This document shows positions 24,101 to 36,038 of a stretch of DNA of 64,000 bases, in pieces. This DNA is from Heterodera schachtii (lineage: Eukaryota; Nematoda; Chromadorea; Rhabditida; Heteroderidae), in the NCBI GenBank assembly GCA_023374025.1, contig SIJG01000110.1:19032-83031 (forward strand). The letters are read 5' to 3'. The translations under genes and the position numbers were made by a program. How positions within the stretch are numbered: the stretch's first letter is position 1; each line of letters begins with the position of its first letter. A model generated the notes under the pieces. That model worked only from the letters and a program-made list of their open reading frames with translations, was not told where the DNA came from and ran no database searches.

Positions 24101-27100
24101 CAAACAAGCAATTTGTTAAAATTATATAGCAATTAGATATCGGAGCGGGACTTGGTAGATCCCGCGCGGGCGGATTTTGCCGGGTTCCACTGTTAGCAAT
24201 CCCGCATTTTTGGAAATTGCGGGATTAATCCCGCATTTTTGGAAATTGCGGGATTAATCCCGCCCGGAACACATCTTCAATCCCGAAGCGGAAGCTTGAA
24301 ATTACAAAAAGCTCTAATGGGACAATGTTTTCATTGCAAAGTTAAATTTTGAAAAAATCAGTTAATTGAGAAATTTTAAAAGCTAATGGATTGTGAATTA
24401 TTTGTAGAGGCAAATTGATTAAACATTTGAATCATGTTCCATAATTAAAATATGTGAATATTGTATATTTATATATATATATATATTAAAACTGACTGTT
24501 TTGAATGAGCGCATTGCAAACAAATTTGCCATCATTGTGGAAAAGCCGGGTGCCAAACAAGATTGGGCGATGAAGCCAAGCTGCAACAACCACACGATAC
24601 ATACATATTTTCTCCAAAAAGAGTTTTGGATATAGTAATTAGGTAATTCCCGGGCAGGGATATCCAAAAAAAATCAGCGATTATGGATGAAAAATGTCGG
24701 GATTCGAGCGGTTCAGCCCTGTGCTGTCTTGCATGGACAAAACCCGGTATTGAATAGCAGGGGAATTTTGGACGAAAACAGCTCGTTCACCGCCCACCCC
24801 CGCCCTCCGGCGTTCGTTCTCCACCGTATCACCGCCCCCCGAAATTTTTTTTTGAAAAATTATCAAACAAAATTTTTTCTCTCGAATTTTTTCAGAATTA
24901 TTTCTTGCACAAACTCACTATCCATCTTTGGAGACTACCTTAAGCTCTGCCAAACAGATCACATCGTCACCCCGTCGCCAATCCTTGACAAAATGAATAT
25001 TGAATTTGTTACATATAAATCATATAAATAATTTAAAATAATAAATGAATAAAAAAACTTACCCAACTTGGGATGTTCAGCAAATACGCCTTTAAAAAAA
25101 AGCAAATTAATTGAAGAAAATTGCACATAAATGGCAAGAAAAATGTATGAACAACACCTTATTGTGGTATTGCATCAGCTGGACAATAACCCGGATGTCG
25201 GACGAGTAGTTTTTGATGGAGATGACACGCATAATGTTGGCTAAAAAGGGGCATTGGCACTTGGGCTGGGCCCATGAGACAACACCTCTCCTTCACCACC
25301 CACCCATTGTCCCAATCGTTTATTAGCCTAACAATGATGAAACTACCATTGTACATGATACAGTGTAGACGGGTACGTACTACTACCGTGTCCCCAGCCC
25401 CAAATGAGCCATAAGAGAAAGCGAAAATTTTGAAAAAATCTTAGTGTTTTTTTACTAGAAAAATCTCGAAGATACCTAGTAAACCAAAAGTGGTTGAAAA
25501 AAAATTAGAAAGGAAAAAATAACACTCTAGCAGTCAGACTGTCTTCAATCACACACACAATTGCCCTCACCGGCGTCCTCAGCGTCCGGGTCCGAGCTGT
25601 ACTTGTTGGCCAACACCAAACAGGCATCAGCCTCGTCAACCTGGGGCAAAACAAAATCAATATTTATTGCAGAAAAGCGATTTAAGGTGTGAATCAGTGA
25701 TGCCAACCCGAACCCGAAACCCGAGACCCGAAACCCGAGGTTTTTCTCGACCCGAAACCCGAACCCGAAATTTTTCGAGTGACCGACCCGAAACCCGAAC
25801 CCAAAATTTTTCTCAACCCGCGGCATAGGAAAAAAAAATATGCACCGGTAAGAATGGGGATCTGGGTGAGAAAAGAGAAGGAAATTGTTGGAGAAGGAGA
25901 TTTTTAAGAAAAAATAATTCATTTATTTCATTTACAGCATGTGTTCAAATTCAAATGTTGTGTAATGGCTATACCTTTTGCCTTTCTTTATTTTTCGCTC
26001 GGGTTCAATACCCACTGGTATACAATATTTTTTACATTTTCTTTACATTATTTGAATTGAAATTAAATTAATAAAAAATATTTAAACTTAAAAATTATTA
26101 TTTTTTATTTTTTTAAACAGCCTAAAACCGCAAATTTACCAAAACTTTGATCTTTTTTTGACACATTCTGTAAACAAATCGTATTATATAAACTACAAAA
26201 TTTTTCCCGGCGGCGCCTATCGGCACCGCCGGCCCCCCGGTTCCCCAAAAGTTTTTTGGAAAAACGCCGTAGAAAACGTTTTTAAAGGCAAAAATTTGTC
26301 AACTTAAAGCGCGAAAATTTGGCAATTTTTTGGTGAAAATCTGTTACCAAATTTAAACTCAAATTTTCAAATTTTTTCCTGGCTGCGCCTATCGGCACCG
26401 CCAGTCTTCTTGTTCGAGAAATTTACATTGAAAAAGCGTGACGCAGAAAATTGTTAATGATTTTTCATTCGATAAAAAAATTCTTATCGATTTTGAACAT
26501 ATTATAAAAATTTTTCAATTGACCCGAAACCCGATACCCGAAGTTTTTCTCAACCCGAAACCCGAACCCGAAATTTTTCTCAACCCGCGGCACCACTGGT
26601 GTGAATGGAAATGTTTTAAAATGTCATACCGTACCTTTACCCGAGTCAGATCAACGGACTCCATTACGGTTCCTGGTGGAAGGAAAGGGATACTGTAGCA
26701 TTAATTATTTATTGTTCGTGAGACCTAATTAAGCCTTAAAATGGCCTTTTTATAGAAAAAAATAAAGCCGCCGCCACTGACCGGTGAAGAATTCGACTTT
26801 GGTAAAATGCCGTTTGAACAAGCCTTCCAGCTCCAGGTCAGGCACCACTCGATGCAGAAACACCACCTCCACGTCCACGTCCTCCCGGTCCTCGTGCAAG
26901 AAGTCTTGCAGGAAGTGAGACACCGACTCGTAGTTGATGTGCCTGATTATTATGTGGTGATGGGTTTAGGGAGAAGAAATTTCAAAAAAAAAAAAAAAAA
27001 TTCAATTCAAAGTTTTTGTCGAATTGGATTCCCGCGATTAATCCTGCAAATCCTGGGCGCCCCTCCCGGCGCTTTCGGAGTATAATAAGTTCTTTCATTA

Positions 27101-30100
27101 TTGCCCTAATTAAATTAATCTATTGTCATGGAATAGCCCTAGGTTTTCTCTATTAAACTAGAAATTTCAAAAAATTTCGTCATTTTAAGTTATGGCCAAA
27201 AACAAAAACGTTCGAGAAATTTCCGACTTTGTGGGTGATTCGAATTGCAAGTCAATTACGGTATTTCCCTTAAAATTTTAATTTTTTTTTCTTGCAATAA
27301 ATAATAATATTAAAAAATAGACAATACCCGCACACAACAATATGCCGTTTGCCATGTTCTCTGCAAGAAATATGATATGTAATATGAGATAATTAAAGTG
27401 TCATAAAAATGATCGTAATTACCCTTTGTACTCGCCGCCGTACTTTTGTCGGTTGCCAATCAGATCAGCAATTTCGGGCACCTTTTGGGAATTGGCAAAT
27501 TATTGTTTTTAAATTTTCTATGCAACAAATTGTTTTTATGATTAGCTCGAGTGCACTACGTTTCCCCCCCCCCCCATGTCCACGCGCGGAAATTTTTTTT
27601 TAATTTTTCAAAATTCTATGAAATTACAAAAATTTCAAATAATCACTTTAAAATTTTCTTCATTTTCTAAGTTTTTTTTTGAAAAATTAAAAAAAAAATC
27701 AGAACGGGAAACGACGCGGGGAGGTGGGAGGGACGAGCTGCTCCATGTTAGCTTATTGAGAATTCATTTTAAAATGACTTCCATGATGATTGGCATTTTG
27801 TTGTTTTTTTAAATTCAATTAAATGCCTTAATCTCTCAAAAAATGCGTATGATCATTTCGATATCATTAATTGTCAATTTTTCGGAAAATTGGCAATTTA
27901 GCACTTCTTAAATTATCAATTATCACCATTTTAATTGCTCAAAAAAGAGGTTCATCACAAAAAATGACTACATATTCCCACACTGACATATGATGCAAAC
28001 ATGGCAAGACCGCCGAGGATGAAAAAGACCATAAAGACACGTCCTGTGAAATATGTTTAATGAATGCAAAACGCGCCAAAAAAAAAAAAATTGAAAAATG
28101 AATACCGTACCCAGAACAGTGGTACAGTAAATGTCACCGTAGCCAACGGTGGAAATGGTGACAAGCAAAAAGTAGACGCAATCAGGATAGGAAATGCGAT
28201 GTGAATTCACAAAATCCCTGCAAAAAAAAATAATAAAAATAAAATTGAAAGCAAAAAATGGATGAAGATCCAAATACGTAAATATGATTAAGGAGATTTT
28301 CGAAGGACGCAATACTGTAACCAGTAATTAGGGCGTTTTCAATACCGTAATCATCAATTGAGGCTGCTTGTCGAGTATCGCAATACCGTAAGTCACCCCC
28401 CATAATGTGGAGTTTTCAACACCGTAACCATTAATTAAGTAGATTTTCGAGGATCGAAACACAGTAACCCGTAAAAGAGATTTTCAAAAATTCGCAACAC
28501 CGTAACCCGTAATACAGTCAAACAAAGTTTTGAGAGTATAAATAAATCATTGTGACAAATACAAGAAGGATCACTTACTTCCACGGGTCACCACTGTTCT
28601 CCAGCAAATGGATGACACCAGCACCGGCCAAAGAGGTCGAAATGAAAACTTGAAATTTTCGTTTTTTTTTAAATTTTTTATGGCGTATTGTTGGTGAGTC
28701 AAAATCCGAAATCACTTGAAAGCAGCTGAGCAAGTCGAATATAAGACGAAGTTTTGAGTATGTTCAAGTACTGGAGAATGTCCGGAACGGTCATTAACCG
28801 CAGAGCACGCAAGAAACGGAGACCTGACAAATATGGGGCAAAATTGAAAACTTTTCGTGTTCATGAAAATGACAGTCAGAAATTTTAAGAAATTTCAAAG
28901 AAAAAAATGTGAGAAAAACTTATTAGAATAAAAACACCTAGAAATATTTCAAAAAATTTTTTTAAATTTCGTAGAAAAAATTTTTAAGATCTTTTTTTTG
29001 AAAAAACCCTAGATACGTAGCCAAGTGTGGGGGAAGGGGAAGGAAATCCGCGCCCCGACTGAAAAAAATTTTTTTTGAAATTCTAAGCAATTTTTTAAAA
29101 ATACATTAATTCCAAAAAATTTTCCCCGGTAGCCCGGCGCTGAAAATTTGAAAATAACGCTGAATAAAAATTTTTTGGAATTTTTGGCACCAGAAGAGCA
29201 AAAAAAAAAAGTCCGGATTCCGTGCGTCGAAATTTTTTTTGGCTACGGGCCAGAATTACGAACGACAAACGACAGAGACAAACGACAAACGATATATTTG
29301 TCGTTAGTATACGCCGTTTGTCGTTTATCATCAATCAGAATTAAAAATTTTGTCGTTTGTCGTATGTCTCCCGAAATTTGCCGTTTGTCGTCTGAAATTA
29401 GGCGTTTGTCGTTTGTCTCGAAAATTCTGATTGGTTTTTACGACAAACGCCAAATTTCAGACGACAAACGCCAAATATTTGGGGGGCGCTCAACACCGCC
29501 CCTCAAATTTGTCGTCTGAGAAGTGTCCCAAAAAGCCACAACAAATTTTTCATCCAAAAAATTCAATTTCATGTAAAATTATGTTTCTTGGGGTAAATGA
29601 GTTCGCTAATCATGAATCCGATCTCAGATTTCCATTATCTATCATTTTGTCTATGATTTTTCATCAAATTTTCCAGGTCTATCGAATTCATGTTTAGGAT
29701 TGAATTAGAACAAAATAAATGTTATATTCGGAATCTATGCCTCAAAAAATCCATAGAAAGACTCAGTTACGATTTTTCATATTTTTGGATTTTCTAAAAT
29801 TTCGGTTAACTTGTAAGCAATTTACTACAAACGACAAATATACTGTGAAATTTGGTAATTCTGACTGGACGACAATTCGGACGACAGAGACAAACGACAA
29901 ATGGCAAAACGATAAATTTGGACGACAAACGATATATTTTTTTGTCGTAACGACTTATTAGGAGACAAACGACAAATTTGTCGTTTGTCGGTCGATTTGT
30001 CGTTTGTCGTTCGTAATTCTGAAAGGCCCCTGTAGCCAAGGCTTGAAGACAAAAAGTACTTTTCCGTGATACGGTAGAGTAGAAAATCACGGTAACCGTA

Positions 30101-33100
30101 CCCCTGCACACTCACCGATCCAATTGCGTTCCAAGTAAATGGAGACAAAACTGGGCGGTATGGTGAAGAAGTCAACGAATGAGTAGCGGTCGAGCAGAAA
30201 CCACACTTTGTCCGATGCTGCAATGAAGCGGATGAAGAAGTAGATGAGGAAGAAGATGTTGAACCCTGCGGAATGGTAGGAAATGAAAAGCATGGAGCAA
30301 AAATTAAATTAAATTCCTTGCTTATTTAATTAATTAATTTATTTATGTTCAAATTTAACTATTTGAAAAATTTTTCACTCCTAGCTTAGTTCGTGAAAGA
30401 AATTTCCTTAAGAAAGTTTAAAAAAAAAAAAGAAAAAGAATTTTTTGTGAATTTTTCACAAATATATTTTAATGAAATATAGTTTTTTTTTCAAGAATAT
30501 TTTTAAAAATTTTATTTTTTTTCTCGAAATTTATTAAGAAAAAATTAATTCCCACTCCCCATTCGTCCGCAGGACTTTTCTATTCTGAGGACTGTTGAAT
30601 CCGTGTGTTATATTTAATTTAAGAAAATTCGGTATTATACAGTATTCAAAAAAAAAAAAAACAAATTGGGAGGGAGAAATGGAAAATTTGGAAATTTTAA
30701 TTCATATTGCTTTGTGTAAGTAACTTACCAAGGTCAATTTGTTGTGTGGGACTTTCACTCCTTAATAGGCAAAGAAATGTTAAAGAACATGGCGAAATAC
30801 CATGGGATCGTAGGGATGGTAAGAGTACGGTAAATTGATGACCAAAAAAAAATCACATAATTTTCTATTCGCTTAGACATCATAATGGTAAAGTCACAAT
30901 AAAAAGATGTCATAAACTTTTGCCAAACTCTGAAAATTTTAAGAATTCCAAGGGGTTAACCAGGGACCAAGGACAAGCAGGGGATTTCGATTTGGAGGGG
31001 GTACCGCCCCAGGGAGACGACCTTTTTTCATGGATTTTTTTTTTGCGGTGCATTTTTTTTTTAAATTTGGGGAGAGGTACGTACTAACACCGCCCCCCCC
31101 CCCCATGGAAGATAGTCTCTGGGGTCAACAAAACTTACCATGGCACACAAGTCTCGACTTGGAACGAGTCCTTCAGTGTGTCGATGAAGTAAATTACCTG
31201 AAAAATTTGCCACATTTTTAAATCGGCTTCAAAATGTGCCAGCAGCTCAAACTTTGGGCTTCAATTCAAGGAACCGGCCAATTCATCGCGACCATCTCGG
31301 CGCGAGTTTCTCGTCGTAGCCAACTCGCCGCCCGCACTTTGCGAGTTGGCTGCGGCGAGTTGGCCGTGACGAAATGGCCCCCTCCCCCCCCCCCCTCCCC
31401 GCCCATCATAGCATCCCAGAAGAAAGAAGACGCAAAACGGACCAGCGAGCCGATTGAGAGCAGAAACACGAGCACAACAAGAATGCGGCCAGTCATACTT
31501 TGGCCAGAAATCAGTTCACTGAAAAGCGTGCAAAAAAAAAACGTAAATTTTGTTGTTTGAAATTTGAAGTGGCCGGGATCGGGGCCTCAAATGAACTTGG
31601 AAAATGCTACCGGGACGGGATCCCGGCATTCCCGATCTGGGCGTTTTGTCTAAAAGAAACGGGACCGGGAGTCCGGGCAAAAGTTCCGTGGGTGAGCCCC
31701 TCACTGTCCCGTCCGATCTCTACTGATTATGGCATGGCATACCCGGCCCAATCCTTGAATCTCGACGGGTGCCCCTGTCCCGTCCAATCTCTACTGATTA
31801 TGGCATGGCATACCCGGCCCAATCCTTGGCCTCGGTCATCCAACCAATTTGGACCGGCTCCTCCTTGCGCAGCTGATCCATACCGGCGACTCCACCGCCC
31901 TTGGCTGCTTGTTGCTGCTGTTGTTGTTTGTACCCTTCGATGTCGTCATGTTGCTGCTGCACAAGTGGCTCAACACCGGCGCCCCGTTCGCGCTGTTGAA
32001 AGCACACATGGGTGACAATCTGTGGTGTGTGGGTGCAACAAAAATCATAAATTGGCATTTTAATTTAATTATTTTTTTAAATTTTAATGAATAGAAAATT
32101 GTAACTTAATTAAAAATATTTTAGAAAGAATTATGAAAAATTTTTGTAACAAAATAAATTTCCAAATTTTTTGATTGGGACATAAACTGAAAAAACCTTT
32201 GCCCGGGCAAAATTTTGGCACGCCAAAACAGTGAGGATCAATCCCATTCTATTCATACAAAAAAATAGTTTCTTACTGAAATGGAATTTTTTCATCAATT
32301 TTTTTTAATTTAAATTTTTGTCGAATTAATCGGCTAAAAAATAAAAATATTTTGTCCATTATTTAAAGATTAATATTTTTTGAAATGACTTTCAAATTGA
32401 CATACCCTCCAAATGACCACCAAAAGCATTGACAAGCAAAAAGTGACAATGGAGGACAACAGAAAGCACCAATATTTTCTCTTAATTTTATTAAATTACA
32501 GAATTAATCCGTAAATACCGTATTTATTGAAATGTAAGCCCGCCCCGTGAACTAGAAGCCCCGAGGCTATTATTTCACTAAAACGGGTCATATCCAAATC
32601 GATCTCTGTCACATGGCACTCCGACTCAAAAATTGACTAATTTTCAGACTGCTAAGCTTTATGCCAATTTTTTTTCAGCGGAATTCGTTCGACTTGACGA
32701 TTTGTGCAAATTTTTAGCACATTTGAAAACGAATGTAAGAAGTGTCAATGATAGAAATATTTAAATTTAATTATTATTTTAATTTTAGTTTGCAGAATAT
32801 AAATCATAATTTAGCTCAAAGTTAATCAAATTAAACAACCTTTTGGTATTAAGCCAAATAATATCCTTAAATTTTTATATGACCATAAAAAATATGATAA
32901 AGTTTGAGCTACATTTATTCTGCAAATTAAAATAATAATAAATTTTAATATTACGATCATTATTGCATTTTAATTTTTTTTTTTTTAAATGCCCATTTTA
33001 CTTGAAATTTTTTATTTGGGGGGGGGGGGGGAACCTCTCCCTGGATACGAGCCTGACAATAATCTTTATTTATGCTAATTTTAGGTGTTCGCCTACATTA

Positions 33101-33690
33101 GCATTTTTTAGCTCGACATAACATTAACAAAAACATTTTTATGACTTCCTCCTCTACCTGTTCTAAACATTTTCGCTCCAATTCGGTGAGTTCAAGATAC
33201 GACCGAGAAATGTTGCAATGCCTTGAAAAAAAATTTTTTTTGGTAGATTATTTGTGCGAACAGAGGAGCACAATAAACGGATAAAACAATGGATTTGTCT
33301 CCTAATTGAAATCCTCAAAATAAATCCACAAAAAAGTCCCAACAAAAATGAATGAAAACAAAGCACCAAATGTCGCCCGGCAATCAATAAATTAACTGGG
33401 ACCGAATCCGTCGAGAATCCCGATCCCATTCAACCGAAACAGGCGATTTTCACGACTCGAGAACCATGAGCAACACCAATCATTTTTTGCTTTCACGGTC
33501 AACGCTTGGCAAAAACCACCGCCAAAAAAGAATTCCATGGAATTCCCGTGCCGAAAAATCGCATTTGCCCACCGACCACCAATTGTGTGCCAACACATAT
33601 AGCTCACATTGCCGGATATCCGTAGCTGGATTGATGTTGCGGGTAGCCACTGCCACCACCGCCCTTCTGCTGATGATGATAGTCGCTCAT
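15123..33690 (-). CDS. slo-1: BK (Slo1) calcium-activated potassium channel
   Basis: Large-conductance voltage- and Ca2+-gated K+ channel alpha subunit of nerve and muscle. Forty exons join in frame to 1165 residues: 33608-33690, 33158-33221, 32406-32480, 31814-32019, 31443-31518, 31139-31197, 30729-30760, 30116-30265, 28716-28823, 28579-28648, 28111-28217, 27988-28043, 27423-27481, 27328-27360, 26782-26942, 26635-26672, 25571-25640, 25158-25240, 25063-25089, 24939-24983, 24497-24580, 23896-23948, 23159-23218, 21092-21250, 20627-20745, 20070-20154, 19873-19998, 19766-19799, 19363-19396, 19159-19278, 18804-18874, 18585-18740, 17987-18124, 17782-17836, 17660-17706, 17069-17255, 16501-16592, 15854-15967, 15318-15365, 15123-15236. 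Visible landmarks are the S4 segment [18 protein letters not shown], pore [13 protein letters not shown] segments, the Ca2+ bowl [20 protein letters not shown], and C-terminal YVLEQFD. Exon 32 appears to use a GC donor. Exons 22-23 exist in two versions (separate entries). The identification is near certain; exon 26-27 joins are the weakest. Confidence 0.96.
18228..18321. mobile_element. 94-bp hAT-type MITE in slo-1 intron 32
   Basis: Inverted ends TAATGATGCTCGAGA and TCTCGAGCATCACTA are flanked by 8-bp duplications gcctctac (18220-18227) and gcctgtac (18322-18329) that differ at one base. The interior is made of ctcgag/gtctcgg words. A poly-C run follows directly. Confidence 0.78.
22009..22068 (-). 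other. slo-1: slo-1 alternative exon 23B
   Basis: A 60-bp unit encodes [19 protein letters not shown] in the same frame, length and phase (one base in, two out) as exon 23A at 23159-23218. It is closer than 23A to the remembered C. elegans SLO-1 sequence. The base pair before the exon reads GG, not AG, after a T-run, and the donor is gtctgt, weaker than the gtgagt of 23A. It could be used with an atypical acceptor, be decaying, or contain a sequencing error. Confidence 0.75.
22377..22400 (-). other. slo-1: slo-1 alternative exon 22B, second half
   Basis: A 24-bp exon between ag and gtaagc completes the reading frame left by 22621-22649. It supplies YLCGAGM and the first two bases of Glu. Together the two halves total 53 bp, exactly the length of exon 22A (23896-23948). 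Confidence 0.8.
22621..22649 (-). other. slo-1: slo-1 alternative exon 22B, first half
   Basis: A 29-bp exon bounded by tttag and gtgagt encodes SKHTPDWLS in frame with exon 21. It corresponds to SPHMAEWLN of exon 22A. The split by an additional intron of 220 bp is absent from the A copy. PDWL followed by YLCGAGM resembles the C. elegans SLO-1 form. Confidence 0.8.
22798..22842. repeat. (AATT/TTAA)n microsatellite
   Basis: Tandem attaatta tetranucleotide in the slo-1 intron between the two alternative cassettes. Confidence 0.8.
23159..23218 (-). other. slo-1: slo-1 alternative exon 23A
   Basis: A 60-bp exon with canonical tttggag acceptor and gtgagt donor encodes [19 protein letters not shown]. 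It pairs with exon 22A upstream. In transcript order the copies run 22A, 23A, 22B (two parts), 23B, so 22B can only continue into 23B. Confidence 0.85.
23896..23948 (-). other. slo-1: slo-1 alternative exon 22A
   Basis: A 53-bp exon with canonical sites (ccaacag acceptor, gtaagc donor) encodes [17 protein letters not shown] plus two bases. It occupies the RCK1-RCK2 region immediately after FAMRSFKT. It is the unsplit equivalent of 22621-22649 plus 22377-22400. Confidence 0.87.
24142..24290. repeat. GC-rich repeat cluster, slo-1 intron 21
   Basis: Two tandem copies of an approximately 29-bp near-palindrome that begins aatcccgcatttttgg and ends gcgggatt, within a GC-rich island that stands out from the AT-rich intron. 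Probably a small transposon remnant. No clear target duplication was found. Confidence 0.6.
25695..26598. mobile_element. Non-autonomous hAT-type element, 904 bp, slo-1 intron 16
   Basis: Ends CAGTGATGCC and its near-inverse (…GGCACCACTG) are flanked by exact 8-bp duplications gtgtgaat at 25687-25694 and 26599-26606. Subterminal arrays of cccgaa/cccgaaac repeats occur at both ends. Two copies of the GC-rich cggcgcctatcggcaccgcc word are internal, shared with the 4583-5752 element. There is no transposase frame. Confidence 0.92.
29251..30021. mobile_element. Non-autonomous DNA element, 771 bp, slo-1 intron 8
   Basis: Terminal inverted repeats of about 20 bp begin CAGAATTACGAACGACAAA. The element is filled with acgacaaa subrepeats in both orientations at the two ends. 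A clean 8-bp duplication was not seen, possibly because it inserted into another repeat whose ends (ctacgggc, gcccctgtag) flank it. CAG-type ends with subterminal repeats suggest hAT. Confidence 0.82.
31275..31380. repeat. Second copy of the GAGTTGGCCG palindrome
   Basis: Inverted-repeat sequence rich in ccaactcg and cgagttggc words, related to 6036-6120. It lies in slo-1 intron 5, next to a C-rich run at 31379-31400. Confidence 0.6.
31704..31828. repeat. Tandem duplication including the exon 4 splice donor of slo-1
   Basis: Two 54-bp copies, 31704-31757 and 31775-31828, are identical apart from one base near the proximal end. The right copy contains the last 15 bases of slo-1 exon 4 (31814-31828) and its gtatgc donor. 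The left copy reproduces both inside the intron, creating a decoy 5' splice site 71 bp downstream in the transcript. Confidence 0.9.
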
Positions 33691-34786
33691 TGCCGTATTT
33701 TACTCGTTGTTGTCGCTGTCAATGACGACGTCCGACTAATTGGCCTGCCTATTTATGAATGAATATGTTTTCTTGCTGTTGATGAGTAAGGCTGTGATTT
33801 TAATTTATTTTAATTTTTTGCAGTTTTATTTTGATGAGAAATTTACGAAAAACTATCATTTTAGCCGAAAATATTTCGCTTTTAATGTGATTGATTATCC
33901 ATAAATTAAAAAACATTTAATGTTTGAATAAATAAAATATTTACAAAAAATATTTTTAATTTTTATAGCCAATTTATTTTAATAATATTTTGGCATTTTG
34001 AGTTTTTTTTTATGAACCCTTAGGAATTGAACTTTCGAACAAATTTCAAAAATCCATATTTTGCAAATATTCCTCTCTCATTTTTTGCGACGTCGAACAA
34101 CCATTTTTTGTTTACTAAAATATTCTTGCCGATGCTTTTCCTCGGAAACGCATGAAATGGACTCAATTTGTAATTGCAACCAGTGAATAAAAAATTCATG
34201 TTTTTAATTCAATTAAAAGAAAATTACAATTTTTTGTTGGTCTAAGTTTTTTCATTTTTGACCAAAATTTTCATAGATATTTAAGGGTTTTTTTTTCTTA
34301 AAATATTTTAGATTTTTTTATAAATATAATCCCAGCCTTACTGATGAGCAGAGCAATTTGTTGTCGCACCAAATTAGTGAGTGGTTAATGGGGGAGGGAG
34401 AGGGGAGGGTGCCAACGCAGCAGCAGTGGAGAAACACCAAATGGCGGCACAACCGCTCGCTTTTTATTTATGTTGTGACAGCCGGCGGTGCACTAATGAA
34501 TTAGTGCCGTAACGATGTGAGGGAGTAAAAAAAGAGCCTTCAAATGGGACGGAAAATTTAGCATCAATTATCTTGTTTACTTAAAAATTCATAAAAAAAA
34601 TTTAAAATTCAGAATTACGGGAGCCATCAGCAGAAATGAGTGTTTCTTTGTCTTATTGATGCCTTAAAAATTTTGGTGAACCTCTGATCATTTTTTTTGT
34701 TGATGCCTTAAAAATTTGGAGACTGATCATGTTTTTTTTTTTTGGTTTTTATTTGTGATAAATTTTCCAGAATTATATGACACTTA

Positions 34787-34893
34787 CGCCTCTATGCATA
34801 AAATCTGTTTCAAATCTTAATTTTCCCAATTTTAAGATATCAAAATTGAAAAAACTTAAATTTGAAACCGATTTTAAGCATAGGCGCAAATCT
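34787..34893. repeat. Diverged palindromic MITE remnant
   Basis: Arms reading gcctctatgcataaaatc and, inverted, gattttaagcataggc flank a short core of aattttaag-like words. The arm order (ctatg, aaatcngtttcaaa, ttaa) resembles the arms of the 60542-60862 family. Confidence 0.55.
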
Positions 34894-35867
34894 CTGCACA
34901 CGAGCGGGAGTGACATAAGCAGAAATGTTTGAAAACACAGAAGAATTAATCAATTTGTTTATTCAATTTCATAAATTTGAAAATTTAAGGAATTAAAAAT
35001 AAAAAATGGTTGCACTTTTATGTCCAAATGGTCCCGGGTTTTGGAATTGTTTGAGGATTGATTGCTTTAATGGGGCCGAAAATTGTTTCAATAGAAACGA
35101 GGGAGGAAAAGGGGCGACATGGGCACCAATGAAATTGTGGGAATATGAGGGAGGAGGGAAGCGAATTTGACACAGACAATTTGTTTGACGATTGAGAGCT
35201 TATGAAAAAAATTTTGCATTAAAAACTGGCAGAGTGCCCGAGGGGGGGGGGGGGGTCTTTTTGGCGCCACCCTTTTTTTGTTGGATTCGGCCAACAACTT
35301 AAAAATTATACGGAAATCTTCGTAACTATGGAAAATTTTTTTTTTAATTATAGAAATCCGCACCCCATAATTTTGGCTCTCCAAAAAGCGGTAAATTACG
35401 TCCAGCCCTGGGTTGTGTTAGCCCCCTCCCCCGCCTCCTTCCCTTCCTTCTAGAACAATGGGCTGTTACGTAAATCCCCGCCCGCTCCGGCCTTCGAAAA
35501 CGAAAAAGGGCACCGAAGTTTTTCTAATTCCTGGCTCGGTAAATCTCCAAAAACGGGTGAAACTTGTACTAAAAATCGCATCCTAATGTTGTATGCCAAA
35601 TGTGTAAGTTAACTGACGGACAAACCGGGGATTAGTTATGTACATAACATATTAAGAGCAGAGTGCCGGTAAAAGAACGCCTAGCAGCAGAAGCAGAAGC
35701 AAACGATGGGGATGATGATGACGGACATGACGAGATGAAAAACGGAGGGGCGAGTGGGAGGGGGAAAATGCCTCAGGGCAAGAGAGGGGGGGGTCCAGCG
35801 GCTTAAGGCAATGGGTCAGAAAAAGTGACATCTTAGAAGGAACACAGAAGCAGAGACGAGAGAGAGA

Positions 35868-35953
35868 TAGAAAGAGAGGGGGAGAGAGAGAGAGAGAGAG
35901 GGTGGAGAGAGAGAGGGGGGGAATAAAGAGAAAGAGGGTGGAGGGAGGGAGAG

Positions 35954-36036
<83 letters not shown>
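35868..36036. repeat. GA-rich microsatellite tract
   Basis: About 170 bp of near-perfect (GA)n with short GGG interruptions on the plus strand. Long frames across it are repeat artefacts. It lies upstream of slo-1 and downstream of hcf-1. Confidence 0.95.
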
Positions 36037-36038
<2 letters not shown>

